64,000 nt of DNA, taken from Eucommia ulmoides (Eukaryota > Streptophyta > Magnoliopsida > Garryales > Eucommiaceae). A model generated the notes under the pieces. The model was not told the origin of the DNA and ran no database searches. It worked only from the letters and a program-made list of their open reading frames with translations. The stretch lies in assembly GCA_016647705.1 (NCBI GenBank), contig JAENRU010000242.1:1-64000 (forward strand). Reading direction: 5' to 3'. Below, piece after piece: positions 1-12,241 of the stretch. The position numbers and the translations under genes were made by a program. The first letter of the stretch is position 1; each line of letters opens with the position of its first letter.

Positions 1-734
1 TATTGCCGAATTTGATCACCAACCAAAAGTGACCCATAATTTTTCATTCTTGTCAAATTAATCCCAATAATCATTTGATTCCAATTAATTTTTTTTAATG
101 GGGGCCTTATGTGTAACGGTTCCCAAGAAGGAACTATGGGTTATGGCACAATCTGACCCGTGGACCGGCTCAACTCACGGGTTGTGGGTCTGTCTGTTTG
201 CGGATCGTGGGGATTTTATCCTAATTGTTTGTCTTTTTTGGCTATTTTTTTTTCATTCTTATTCGACATTTCTTATCTAAGCTTTTTAACCTACAAAAAC
301 AATAAATGGTATTATTTCTAATTAGAATTTGATAAAAGATTAACAAAATTATAAATTTAGGGTTGAATTTTTGCTATAAAAATGAGACCGATCAAGGACT
401 AATCTAAACTTATATTTTAAGTAGGACAAATAACATATTATCTTCCTATTTGGACTAATTGTCCAATTATTCCTAAAAAAAAATTAGATTAATTTTCTAA
501 TCCATTAATTTCTTGTAATAAAAAAAATAAAATAATATATTCATGTATGTGTATATATATGCATGTGTGTGTTTTCTTTATTCTAAAAAATATGTTTAAT
601 TATTTAATTTCAAAAATATCTTTTTAAAACTCAAAACAAAGAGCGCCCTTCTTTTTTAAGTATTCTTCTATGTGAAAGCAAAAAAGTAGTTACAAAATTT
701 GGTTCGAGAATTCTTAATTTATTTAGCTCTCATA

Positions 735-736
<2 letters not shown>
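1..736. other. Non-coding flank, probably downstream of an earlier kinase copy
   Basis: No convincing coding region is present; the small open frames are short and have no recognisable motifs. Positions about 481-736 align by eye with 13210-13390, downstream of the receptor kinase gene. Shared landmarks are the block ending in taatccattaat, the run atctttttaaaac followed by caaaacaaag, and a TA/CA microsatellite after both. I infer that this is the downstream flank of a preceding tandem copy. The first 300 bases show no match that I could see elsewhere in the window. Confidence 0.5.

Positions 737-794
<58 letters not shown>
737..794. repeat. (TA)n/(CA)n microsatellite
   Basis: About 45 bases of alternating TA run into a short CA repeat. 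The end abuts a Helitron 3' terminus at 795. The same position in the other copy of this unit is 13391-13420 plus 47425-47454. Confidence 0.9.
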
Positions 795-796
<2 letters not shown>

Positions 797-1497
797 AGGG
801 TAATAACCTATACTTGAAGGCACCAGTTTTAATTTTTTTTAAATTATAAAAAATAACACAATTTAACAAAAAATTGACATAACCCCATTTATTTTAATAA
901 CATTCCCATATTATCAACTTCTGTTTTGTAATGAGCACGACAAAAACAAACATGACCAATAAAAAAATTAAAATATTTTGACATAATCCCCTCTCTAATT
1001 TTCGAAAATTGTTTTCAAATGAGCACAACACATAATTAATGTACAATTTTTTTTATTATAATCCCCTTTATTTATATAACATTCCAAATTCTCTAACTCC
1101 TATTTTGTAACACCTAACAATATGACATTAACAAACACGGAAAATAACAATTAGATACAACAATAACTAATACATCATATGATGAATAGTTATTTTCTAA
1201 TGAACAATAATACCATAGTCAACAATATGAACTTCTTCATCATCCACAACATCGATAACGTTAATGATCATAGACAATTTTGTATTGTCAACAACATCAA
1301 CAGTACAAAATTAAAAAGATAACAACCAAAACAAAAAGACCACTTGAATCCCAAGAATCAAATGAAAATATGTGATTTGATATAAAAATATTGGGAATTT
1401 CGAAAAGAACATTCAAAATTCTGAAAAATAGAAGTATAAATTAAAAACTGAAAAAGCAATCTAAAACATGAACATATATTAGAGAATGAACATATAT
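795..1497 (-). mobile_element. Helitron 3'-terminal segment (minus orientation), first copy
   Basis: Read on the minus strand, this segment ends in CTAG at 795-798 followed by T, the usual Helitron CTRR end inserted between A and T. A degenerate hairpin (GGTGCC-TTCA-AGTATAGG) precedes it. The first ~100 bases are shared with the clearer plus-strand terminus at 47391-47424 and with 47455-47560. Positions about 861-1497 align with 60937-61520 (for example tcaacttctgttttgtaatga against actaacttctgttttt, then tctctctaat or ctctctaat). The interior repeats the phrase cataatccccttta. No Rep/helicase coding is visible. The homology breaks at about 1497, where an Athila-like fragment begins. Confidence 0.55.
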
Positions 1498-4400
1498 TAG
1501 ACAACCACAAGTTTTTGGCGCCGTTACCGGGGATTATCTTGTTGATTGCTATCGATATTGGGAGTAAATAACTTGATTTTAATCTAGGCATTTTTGTATA
1601 TAATTTTCGTTTGTAGTTTTGTTTTTGTTTCCGGCAGGATGCTTGAAGATGTTAGATCGACAGGTGTTCTTGCGGTTCGATCATTGAATATCTCGCCAGT
1701 CTTGGGGGCATGTGTTGGGCCGAGGACATTAAACCAAGTGCTTATTGGGAGGCAACCCAGGGTCACAAATAAGTTAGATATATCTCCGTCGATTTGAGTC
1801 GGAGGCGAGATCCTCTCACCTCCTAGGTACGTGTTCTAAACCCCTGTCTTCAATATCATGTTATATACTGTCATTGGGATCGCTGACGGCTTGTTTGGAC
1901 ACCACATGTATTGAGTTGGTGGTGATGTGTAGTATGTTTTAGTATGTGTATATGTTTTTTAGCATGTTTTACTGTTTTTATACGTTTGCATGCTTGTTTA
2001 GGATTAGTTTGTTTAGTTTAGTTGTTATTTTGTGCTGAGTTTTGACGTTATCTAGGCTTTTACCCAATGATGACTCTGTCCCCTGATTGTTTTGAGGTCG
2101 AGCGTAACGCTCATTCATGTGTGTTTTGTGTGCTTAACGTATCGTTTAGTAAAAGTTATTGTAGACCCTAAATGCACGAGCACGTAAACTCAATATAGCA
2201 CTATCTTATTGATTTGAAACTGATTATCTGTCAATCAATTTCATGACAATAGGGATTCTAGAACTTGATTTGGGAGAAATTCGAGGCAAAATCCTAGGTG
2301 AGGTTGTTTAGGAGATATGATTTTGGCAGTCATTTCATTGCTTGAGCCTTTTAAGCTTACCATGTTAAATCATTACCCGTCGTTACCCTGTCGAAGCCTA
2401 AAAACCATTTCAATTCTGAATACTTAACAAATACCATAGCCGATTGAACTTTTTCCAAACCTACATTGCTAAACTGAAGGCACAATTTGAGTGAATCAAG
2501 TTAGCATTTCGCTACTTGATGTGAGCGGTTAGGTTTAGGCCAAAATTCTAATTGGTTCGGTATTCGAGTACTCGCTTGTCGTTTGTTGTTTATATTGTTT
2601 GCACATTCCTAAGGTTATAAGAGTTCGAATATATTTGGGCTGTGTTTACTTAATCAATTTTGCACACTCTTAAAATTGTAGAAATTCGAATGAGTTTGGG
2701 GGTGTGTTAAAAAAAAAAAAAAAAGTTTCTTTTTGACATGACAAGTGAGTACGACGTTCTTAAATGTTTGTTCATGGTTGTTTCTAATTAAACTATGGAG
2801 TTTCGAGTGTGAGAGTGTCAAGCGATGTGTCTCTGGTAACGTTAAGTTAACGACGTTAGCCTATTTTCTATTCCAAAATACCCTTGGCCATTATTCCAAA
2901 ACCAAACCAAGCCCTATTGATCTTTTTGAACCTCCGAGCCTATATTAGTGGAGAATAGATCCCAGATCAAGCGTATGGATTGCCTATACCTTAAAGGTTT
3001 TAGTCATGATCTTTATTTAGGGATAATCTCATTTAATCAATGGATAGTAGTATATTTGAGTTTAATCACACACACTTAAACAGAATCTAGAATGACGCTT
3101 ACTATTTTTGAACGTTGAAATTCTAGAATACCACATTGTGTGATTTATGCTTGAACTTGATAAGATTAGGGGCCAATGAGGGAAAAATCTTTCGGCTGAT
3201 AGATGATAATCAAAACTTACACATTTTTGTTTTTAATGTTTTTCGTTTGTAGTTTTTAATTTCGTAATTAGTTTGTATACTTTCTCATATTGTGTGGGTG
3301 TTTTGCTCAAGGACTAGTAAAATTATGAGTTTAGGGGTATTTGATAGGTGTAAATTATCTACGTATTTCCAATCAGAATTTGTTAGTTTTCGAGTACGTT
3401 TATAGTTTTTTTTTTTTATATGTTTTAATATGTTTTTATTCTTTTTGTATTAAAATAGGTGCGTGGAGTGAAAAGGTATAAAATCGGAACGAAAACGATG
3501 TGATCGAACCAAAGCGGACGAAATTACAGTGGATAAATGAGCAAGGAGGCAACATTGTGAAAGAAGCCCACCGCCTAGGCATCCAGACCTCCTCCTAGGC
3601 TGTGAAGATGCTGAGAACATTTCTAATTCCACCACTTACTTCTTCGCCTAGGAGGTCACCAAACCTGCAAAGCCGGTACAAGTGCTGTAACTTCAAGGCT
3701 ATTTTGGATTACGATTCAATCAGATTTTAGAAACACTCAAAACATGGAAGTTGTAGATATTTTTCTTAGCTTTCCATAGGTTTTTGAATCACCTCAATCG
3801 AAATTTATATGAAGAATTTACAGCCAAAACAACATTTCAAACCTGCAGTAACTTCGCCTAGGCGAAATCCTCTGTGCAGAATAAATATTTTGGAGATATT
3901 TTTTGGCCTATTTTAATCATTTCTATCCTCATTTTTTCCATCCTCTTCATCCCTTAAGGCCTTAGGCCATATTTTAGGAGTAGGATTAGGGATTTTTGAG
4001 GGAGAGCTCTCAACCCTAGGTGGAGGATCAACGAGGAAGCGATCGATCGACTTTTCTAGCGGCAAATCTTCGGATATCGGCTAAGTCACTCGTTTCCTCT
4101 ATTTGTTTTCTTCATTTTGGTAGTTGTTGAGCATGTTTAGCCCGTTTTACATTGTATAAACGGTTAGGGCCATGAGTTAAACATGGATTTTAATAGGGAT
4201 TAACGTATTATTTATGAAAATATAGTTTTGGTTGAATTTTTGTTTCGTTTATGGTTGTTCCTTATAATTTCGATTGTGCTGTCATGTTTTCTATGATTAT
4301 ATTCTAGTTTAGATATATTGAGAATACGGGGTTTAACACTCGGGAGAGGTAACCCTGGATTCGGATTAGGGTTAACAAAACACGACAATCTAACGATCCG

Positions 4401-4891
4401 GGAGGGCGTTAGAAAGTGTACAATCGATGACGTTGGGGCGAGACTCATGTGACCTAGAGTCATTAAGATGTTGAGGGGGACTTCGGCGTTGACATGAAGT
4501 CATGTATTCCCCCGTCTTACACTCGAAAGAGGTGGCGAGAGAGTTTACGAACCGAGATTGTCGAATATGCTGAACACTGTGAATGTTAACTAAAACGAAA
4601 TCAAACGCATTTAAGTAAATAAAGTTAATCCCTAGGAAATCTACTCCCCTAAACAATGTCAAATTAGTATTTATAGTATAGTTAACTTAATTAGTATTTT
4701 AGTTTAGTATTAGTATTAAATTAAATTCCATTTTTGTCGCCTAGATAAAGTCAGGTTATGACAATCGCGATACTCGATAGTAATCTCAACCAATCCCTGT
4801 GGATACGATACCCGACCGAAAGGTTCACTATACTAAAACTTAATCCGTACGCTTGCGGTGAAAGTGGCAAGGCATTATTTAGCGGCCACCA
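1498..4891 (+). mobile_element. Truncated Athila-like Ty3/gypsy element without a 5' LTR
   Basis: It begins within a few bases of a primer-binding site, tttttggcgccgttaccggg at 1514-1533. This is the tRNA-Asp-type site used by Athila elements. A short leader and gag start at about 1639 (encoding MLEDVRSTGV) follow, and the frame soon joins the 3' internal part near 1735 (ggaggcaacccagg). The same two motifs occur in the Athila derivative at 39064-43236. A purine-rich stretch (tttaggggtattt) precedes the 3' LTR. No 5' LTR is present: the sequence before 1508 is spacer shared with 61510, so the element lost its left LTR and nearly all of gag-pol. Confidence 0.65.
3342..4891 (+). repeat. 3' LTR of the Athila-like fragment
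   Basis: The repeat opens with TGATAGGTGTAAATTATC and closes with gcggccacca. The opening matches, in reverse complement, the LTR end at 43219-43236. The closing part (ccaatccctgtggatac, then gtacgcttgcggtgaaa) matches, in reverse complement, the LTR at 41461-41600. Its length is 1,550 bp. No target-site duplication can be paired because the partner LTR is missing. Confidence 0.65.
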
Positions 4892-5450
4892 GTGTTATAT
4901 GGGCCGAACAATAATAAGCCCATTTGGGAAAAGACTGCAGCAGTTCACTAAACCGATTAAACAACCTCATGAAGAGGCCCATAAATTGGCAGATCAAAGC
5001 CCATAGTGTTCAGGTCCAAGAAATAGGTTAGCCTATCATGACCATCTCTCTTATGCATGAAGAACGTTAAAATCGGATTGACTGTAATGGCCCATGATTA
5101 ATGGGGTGCATGACAGAGATCTCTCCTTGAATAAATGGAGGAGGTTATGGTTATCTTCTAGGCCGTTAGGAGCGGATCACGTAACGGGCGACCTTATCAA
5201 GAAAACAACAGAAAGTAACCGAGCCTATATAAAGAGAAGGTATCACTGTTTATTACTGACGATTCAATCTGCGTATTATCTTTCTCCATTACCAGATTAA
5301 CTTATTTTCATGCTGGAGCTTCTTTGACCAACACCACACTGGTGTCCCCCATTATAATTAAATGATTTTGTAGGTTAATAGAGGGAGGTAAAGAGGTTTC
5401 TGGCACGTGAAAAACTGTTTGCACGTTCTGGGAATTTTTGATTGCATCAC
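4892..5450 (+). mobile_element. Fragment of a second LTR-like sequence
   Basis: This stretch lies between the Athila LTR and the point where the duplicated spacer resumes at about 5451. It has the look of an LTR promoter and R region: a TATA-like ctatataaagag at about 5225 and then a phrase (accaacaccacactggtgtccccc) of the kind seen near plant gypsy LTR ends. No partner, PBS or coding frame is visible. The lineage is not assigned. Confidence 0.35.
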
Positions 5451-6390
5451 CTAGGACAAAATGAACCAAACAATAAAAAAGAGACTATTTGTGACATACC
5501 AATCTGAATGGATGCGATTAAAAAAATGTTTCCATTAGGAAACAAAAACATAAATTAGATATTAGTAGAAAACGAAATATAAACACAATAAGCCTTATTT
5601 TAAACACAAAAACAAATAAAAATTCAAATTTTAAGCTATGTAGAAATTAAAAATGAACAAAAATAGAGCGAAAACAAAAACAAAAATTAAAAATATGAAT
5701 TAGGGAAACGTATGAGAAGTGACGGATGGAGAGCAAAAAAGGAGTTGGAGGCAGAAATAATACAAATCAACCAATTTTTCAAGTTAGTTAAGTAAAAGTA
5801 TTTGAAATACAATTAAAATCACTAATTTACAACAAAACAAAGTCCAATAATTATTATATAAAAATCACGTAATTCTAAAATTAGTTAAACTACAAAAGCA
5901 ATATTCAAAATGAAGAGAACCTTTAAATAAATCAATAATGACTTGAATGCCCAGAAGCATAAGACTGTCCTGCTTGAGCCAGACGGTATGCTTGGTATGT
6001 TGGTGGTGGACATTGGTGTGAACCATCAACAAATTCAAGGAAATCATAACCAAATAAGTGGTTAGCCATTTGAGATTTTCAGGACGAATAGTTTACTCCA
6101 TCTTTTAGTAATTTGACGAGAATCTGAGAAGAGGTTTTCAAAGAAATCAAGGTAGTTCCAGAGACAACAATATTACCTAATACAATGGTATTGCCAGCAT
6201 TTTTTGCAGCCACTTATTGATTGGGAGGAGAATCATTTTGTGTTTAATGAAGGAGAGAGAAAAACACCCAGATATACTTGGGATGAATTTGATCGAGGAT
6301 AAAGGAGAGTAGACATTTTAAAGATAGAATAGAAGACTGAAGAAAAAAAGATCTATTCTATGGTAGAGACAGAGAGTTGAATACTAATAT
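5451..6390. other. Duplicated spacer with a copia gag remnant
   Basis: This region aligns with 62138-63064 over its whole length. On the minus strand, about 6250 down to 5890 encodes a decayed version of the gag-like peptide read better at 62590-62994. The phrase about FVDGSH and CPPP followed by QAYR is recognisable, but frameshifts break it. It is described fully in the right-hand copy. No other gene is seen. Confidence 0.5.
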
Positions 6391-6476
6391 AGTGTAGTTC
6401 AAGTGGTAAGATCCGCTTGAATTAAAACAGTTGAAGGTCCTCTGAAAGGTTAGGGGTTCAAATTTGCAGAAAATAA

Positions 6477-8185
6477 GGCCCCGTTTGGTTAGTGTTTCCA
6501 ACCCAACCCAACTCAACTTAACTCAAAAATTTTGGGATTGATTTTCGGGAACGCGTTTGGCAAACATAAAATCCAACTCAACCTAACCCAAAAATGAGAA
6601 TTGTTTCTTAAAATGTTAAAGAAAGTGGAAACAAAAAATAGTTGTTTCTTTTTGTGCCCAACCCATTTCTTCTCAAAATAGGGACACGCTCGGTATTAAT
6701 TTGATTATTAATGATAGAATCCATTCTACTTTTTATTCCCACATCCCCGATCCTCATCCTCTACCTCCGCTATCAGTGTTCATCGCTGCTCTCTTCTTCG
6801 TCGTCATTGAAGAACTTCTTCTTCCCAAGCCAAGGTCGTCGTCATCGCTGCTCTTCTTCTTCCCAAGCCAAGGTCCCCGATCCTCCTCCTCCTCCTCCTC
6901 CATCAGTGTTCGTCGAAACCCCAGGTACGAAATCCTTCTTCTTCCCAAGCGTCGTTGTTCATCGAAACCCCAAGTACGAAATCGATGTTCGAATCTTCTC
7001 TCTCTCTCTCTCTCTCTCTCTTCCTCTCCCCTCTGTTGCTATACCGAAATCCAAACCATAGCTCCGATTTCGTTGAAATCAATCGGTGTTATTGAATTTA
7101 GGTTAAGATTTTGTGGATTTCGATGTATGATTTGAAGAGAGAAAATGCATACCTACCTAAGACTCTATTAGATTCAACTCATTCGTAATTAATTTGTATT
7201 TTTTGCTTCAAATTTTCTACTTTACATTGAGTTGTTTTGAGATCAACGCCTTCTATTACCAAAGGTGAGTTGCTATTATTACAAAATTTGTTTTGAGTTG
7301 TTGTTTCTGTTGATGTTCATGTTCATACCTAAATAGATTGTTGTTTATGTTTATGTTTATGTTTCTATTTCTATTTCTGTTTCTATTGCTGTTGTTGTCT
7401 ATGTTTCTATTGTTGTTTCAATCAATTCATATTTACTCCCCTATGCATGAGCTCTAACATAACTTTTCTCCAATGTTACAGTCCTTATAGTATTGCTGGC
7501 TTTCACATTGATAACATCGTGCACATATTTGGTTCCTCCATTGTCACTTCTATATGCCTAGCAATTCGTCCTATTGAACAACTAAATGTATATGATCAAT
7601 TTGTTTGCATATTTTGTTTGATTTAGTGTATCTGTGTTCTCAATCTATTTTTTTGTATATGTCAGTTCATTTTATTTCTGAATCACAGGGTCCATAATCT
7701 CACTTTTATTGCAGATTTATTGTATAAGGCTAACATTAATACTGGAAGCGTGTTGGAATATGCCCTTGCTTTCACAAGTACAGCACTAGATAAATATTGT
7801 AGTAGATGGTGTATTGCTCTGATGTTTCTTATTGTAGTAGATGGTGTGGTATTTGTAGCAGTTTTAGTACTGAAATTAGTGCAATATTTGTAGTAGTTTT
7901 ATTTTTATTTTTTTGGTTGATCTTTTTTATCATTGTTTGTAAATTATAGGATGAATTTGGCTAAAATTGAAGAGATATTTTACGATCAACAACTTTTGGA
8001 TTTAGATTATCTTTCTCATTTAAAAGCATTTAGAATTTCTCTAGCTAGTTGAGCCTCAGATGTTTTGTTATTTCTAAATTTTGTAATTTGTTTTTTATGT
8101 AGTTTTTTTTATGTAATTTTTGTCAAGTTACTTTTGTCTCGAAGGAAATTATTAGTAAAATTATGATCATGGAGTAAATCGATTG

Positions 8186-8216
<31 letters not shown>

Positions 8217-8255
8217 AACTTGTAGAAGAATTGATATAATTATGTATATCCCAAC

Positions 8256-8308
<53 letters not shown>

Positions 8309-8568
8309 TTTTAAATTCTTAATTAATATAACCTTGTGGAAGAATTGAGGAAACAATTCTATAATTACTCATTACCAAACACAATTCTGTTTCCAAAAGG
8401 AAATAGAACTATGCGTTACCAAACGCGATTTTGTTCCCAGCACAAAATAAAATTCTGTCGTTACCAAACGCAATTCTGTTCTAAAAAAGAAAGAGAATTC
8501 TTAACTCAACCCAACTCAACCCATCCTAGTTGGGTTGAGAAAAGTGGGAACACTAACCAAACGCCACC
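6477..8568. mobile_element. PIF/Harbinger-type non-autonomous element, 2.1 kb
   Basis: Terminal inverted repeats start GGCCCCGTTTGGTTAGTG on the left and, in reverse complement, GGTGGCGTTTGGTTAGTG on the right; both continue into cccaactcaac-type repeats. The 3-bp target duplication TAA is at 6474-6476 and 8569-8571. The right-hand SINE copy has the uninterrupted site (gaaaataacttgtta at 63145-63160), which confirms the boundaries. The interior has a CT-rich, UTR-like block with (TC)n at about 6998-7022, a poly(A) of about 45 at 8262-8306 and a (TA)n at 8187-8213. No transposase domain is readable, so it is a large MITE-like or gene-capturing derivative. Confidence 0.8.
8262..8306. repeat. 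Poly(A) tract of about 45 bases
   Basis: An uninterrupted A run lies near the right end of the Harbinger-type element. It could be the tail of a small retroposed sequence inside that element or simple slippage; nothing distinguishes the two. Confidence 0.85.
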
Positions 8569-8673
8569 TAACTTGTTAAGAGAGGCAGTTACGTACCCCG
8601 AACGAGATTAGTTTCACATCCTGTATTGTACGGATGTCGGGACAATCGGGTGTTCTTTTTAAAAAAAAAAAAA

Positions 8674-9049
8674 TGACAAAAAAATGAAAAATGACTTGTT
8701 TTATTTATTCCATTTTTATAGAATACAGAAACAGCTAAACCACTAAGCGGTTTGAAGAAAAATCCACAGTTTAAAGAGCATATACACGACAGTTTAAGCT
8801 ACTATACACTATACGCGAAAATTTAGTGTGGTGTGGTCAGTTGGTGTAGTGGCAGTTGAGTGGGTTGGTTTATGTTCCATCACATTCAAGTAGAAAATCC
8901 CGGTCAAATTACGGTAATGCGACGGCAGTGATAACGAAAATTGCGACGGAGAACAGTCCGACGACTGAAACAAATGGACCTCTTATTATCAAGGTTGAAT
9001 GTTGATGATGCTAAGGTTACTCTCCGAAATCTTCGTCGTCTTCTCCTCC
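8674..9049 (+). promoter_or_regulatory. Upstream region of the receptor kinase gene
   Basis: This is the immediate 5' flank of the start codon at 9050. Positions about 8683-8857 are repeated at 63870-64000 (for example cagtttaa, gagcatatacacgacag and gtgtggtgtggtcagttgg). The proximal promoter is therefore retained in the second unit. No canonical TATA box stands out; tactatacactatacgcg at 8800-8817 is only weakly TATA-like. An ATG at 8999 lies in frame upstream of the preferred start. Confidence 0.5.
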
Positions 9050-12000
9050 ATGGAAGAACCCTATTTCCCCAAATTATTGCTGTATCAGATTTCATTCTTT
9101 GCTATTTGGTGCTTCGGTTTGCAATCGAGTGTGGCGGCGATGGATGTGATCAGGCAAGGTCAACTAATTTCAGTCTCCGACACCATCGTCTCTGCCGGGG
9201 GAATTTTCGAATTAGGTTTCTTCAAGCCAGGTAACTCCAGCAATTATTACGTTGGAATTTGGTACAAAAATGTTGCAGAACGAACAATTCTGTGGGTTGC
9301 GAACAGAGATTTTCCCATCACCACTGCCTCCGGAGTTCTCACAATATACTCCAATGGAAACCTCGTGATATCCAACCAGGCGCAAGTCACTTTCACGATA
9401 ACGAATACAACGTCGAAGGTGAATACAAGCGCCATTCTACTGGATTCCGGCAATCTAATATTGAGAGATCAAAACTCTGATGTCTTGTGGCAGAGCTTCG
9501 ATTTTCCCACCCATGTTTTTCTTCCTGGAATGAAGTTAGGGACTTACAACAGGGGAAGGAGTTCTAGGTCATTTGTCTCATGGAGAAATTTGGAGGACCC
9601 TGGGACTGGTGAATTCTCCCTAAGAATGGATGCTGATCAAGTGCTCATCATAAAAGGGTCTAAAAAATACTGGGTTAGTGGCCCATGGAATGGGGAGATC
9701 TTCAGCTTAGTTCCACAAATGAGACAGAATTATATAGACAACTTTAGCTATGTAAGCAATGAGAATGAAACTTATTTCACTTACTCTCCTTATAACCCTT
9801 CAATAATTTCCTATATTGTAATGGACATATCTGGCCAAATGAAGGAACGGACTTGGCTAGAGGGTCCCAAAGAGTGGACTTTATTTTGGGCTCAACCAAG
9901 AAATCAATGCGACGTATATGCCTTTTGTGGCGCTTTTGGACTCTGTCACAATAGAATTCCTTTCTGTCAATGCTTGCAAGGTTTTGAACCGCATTCTCCT
10001 CAAGATTGGATGCGCGGAGATAGGTCTGGTGGGTGTTCGAGGAAAGTACACTTGCAATGTGAAAATGCTACTGGAGTTAATGAGGGTGATGATAAATTTT
10101 TGAAGGTGCCCGTTTCGAATTTTCCTGCAAATGGTCGTATTTTTGTAGTTTCCAATGCCGAAGAGTGTAATTCGGCCTGCTTGAGTAATTGCTCTTGTAG
10201 TGCGTTTGCCTATAACGGCAGCCGTGGATGCTCAGTATGGAATGGGGATTTGTTCAATCTTCAGCAAGAAGATTCTAGCAATAGGGGAACCGTCTATCTG
10301 AAACTTGCAGCCTCAGAATTAGCAGGTTCAGGTTTTTGTGCTGACTAATTTTCTCTTTCTTGGTAGTTTATATTTTTATGGTTGCTATAGGACCAAATCA
10401 ATAATTTGCTCGCTTAAGTAGGAAAAAGGAGGTCGTTGTTAATAATCATTCCACTGGTTGCTACTTTGGCACTGCTTGGCTTCATCAGCTACATTGCATG
10501 TCATTGGAGGCACAAATTCAAGAGAAAAGGTTTAGTAAGTTCCTGTTGAATTTCTACCTGAAAATGATGAATATGCATTTAAACGTTACATTGTTTTCAT
10601 ATGGGACAGAAAATATCAGATCAGGCCAGGATATTTTATTGTTTGATCTGGGCGTCAGCGCTGCAACTACTAAAAATAAACTGTTGAATAGAAAGGAAGT
10701 CGGTTCACTGCCATTATTCAACTTTGCTAGTGTATCTGCTGCAACTGATAACTTCTCTGCAACTAACAAGCTTGGGGAAGGTGGTTTTGGGCCAGTTTAT
10801 AAGGTAACATAAGCGGTTTTGCTTAAATCTGATTAGTTCTAGGGCAAAAGAAAGTAATAATTCCTTGAGGCTTTGCATGGATGGATGGATTTGAAGTCAA
10901 GTATTGGACAAAATAGGGAGATCCTTGTCTCTCTAGGACCAGTAAAAAGTTTCTCCTATATTTAATATTTAACTTTTCAATTGTGAATCCGTTTATTTCA
11001 AATTCATCCATCCAAACTTGATTCGTTTGAGATTTTTGAAGCATTAATGCTTAGTGTTGATCTATATCATAGGGAACATTATTAAGAGGACAGGAAATTG
11101 CAGTTAAAAGACTCTCCAAAAGATCTGCACAAGGGCTAGAGGAGTTGAAAAATGAAGCATTGCTTATAGCCAAACTCCAACACCGGAATCTTGTTCAACT
11201 TCTAGGTTGTTGCCTGAAAAATGAAGAGAATATATTGATTTACGAGTACATGCCCAATAAAAACTTGGATTCCTTTCTTTTTGGTTAGTGAATGATTTAT
11301 TGTGATCACCCTTTTTTGGTTCCTTGTTTCTAGATTTGTTTTGCTTATAAATGTTGAGCATTTGGTGTTAACTTTTGGATATAGATCCAGCTAAATGTGG
11401 TCGCTTGGATTGGAAGACTCGGGTTCAAATCATTGAAGGGATTGCTCAAGGACTTCTTTATCTCCATCAGTACTCTAGGTTAAGAATTATACACCGGGAC
11501 TTGAAAGCTAGTAACATTTTGTTGGACGCTGACATGAACCCTAAAATATCAGATTTTGGAATGGCAAGAATTTTTGGAGGAAACGAACTGCAGGCAAACA
11601 CGAATCGAATTGTTGGTACCTAGTAAGTTATACCAAACACTTCCTTGTACAGTTACTTTTATTTTTATTTTCTGTGTGTGCTAAAGTTAAAGTATCATGA
11701 ATTGTAGTGGATATATGCCTCCTGAATATGCTCTGGAAGGTCTTTTCTCCATAAAATCAGACGTGTTTAGCTTTGGCGTCTTGTTATTAGAGATCTTGAG
11801 TGGAAAGAAGAATACCGGGTTCTATAATTTTGACTCCTTTAATCTAATTGGATATGTGAGTAATTGTGATCCCTTTTCTCATTGGATATGTGCTTGTTTT
11901 TATTGTTCGGATTGTTATTCCTTTTTCATTTTCTTCCTCAGGCTTGGGATTTGTGGATGAGCAACAAAACATTAGACTTGATGGGCCTGGAATTGTATGA

Positions 12001-12241
12001 TGAATTGTCGAAACATATGGGTTTGAGGTACGTTAACGTGGCACTTCTTTGTGTGCAAGAAATAGCAGCCGATAGACCAACAATGGTAGAAGTAGTCTCC
12101 ATGCTTACCAATGAAACTCTGGTTTTGTCTTCTCCAAAACAACCTGCCTTTTCAACTGTGAAGGGTGTCACAACCACTACAAATGCACCCGAAATATGTT
12201 CCGTCAACGATGTTACTGTTTCAGTATTGGAAGCAAGATAG
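9050..12241 (+). CDS. G-type lectin S-receptor-like serine/threonine-protein kinase
   Basis: Predicted receptor kinase at the plasma membrane that senses an apoplastic signal and phosphorylates intracellular targets. Seven exons can be read with GT-AG introns: 9050-10331, 10422-10529, 10610-10803, 11073-11283, 11385-11622, 11708-11855 and 11942-12241. They total 2,481 nt and 826 aa with no stop. Order: signal peptide 1-30, mannose-binding B-lectin ~31-150 (LWVANRD), S-locus glycoprotein/EGF-like ~200-320 (CDVYAFCG), PAN/apple ~335-420 ([12 protein letters not shown]), membrane helix ~432-454, kinase from ~514. Kinase motifs are [10 protein letters not shown] 519-528, K540, HRDLKASN with D637, DFG 655-657 and PPEY 682-685; it is an RD kinase. 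The tail ends VSVLEAR, typical of the family. The ATG at 8999 is in frame, but the Met at 9050 gives a proper signal peptide. The seven-exon plan and length are normal for the family. The ligand is unknown. Confidence 0.93.

Larger units (their letters stand above)
6391..8673 (+). mobile_element. tRNA-derived SINE, interrupted (left copy)
   Basis: The SINE body is 6391-6476 plus 8572-8673. A tRNA-like A box (tagttcaagtgg, 6395-6406) and a B box (gggttcaaattt, about 6454-6465) form the internal RNA polymerase III promoter. A unique body follows and the element ends in a run of 13 A at 8661-8673. The equivalent SINE at 63065-63850 shares body and tail, so the insertion predates the segmental duplication. 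A Harbinger element at 6477-8568 splits it. I could not define its target-site duplication. Confidence 0.65.

Noticed and set aside
6391..6470. Possible functional tRNA gene
   Set aside because: It has A and B boxes, but the body does not fold into a full cloverleaf by eye and is followed by a SINE body and poly(A) tail.
6701..7135. A 144-residue S/P-rich frame
   Set aside because: It comprises CTT/TCT repeats inside the Harbinger-type element, with several alternative open frames at once, typical of a UTR-like CT-rich block.
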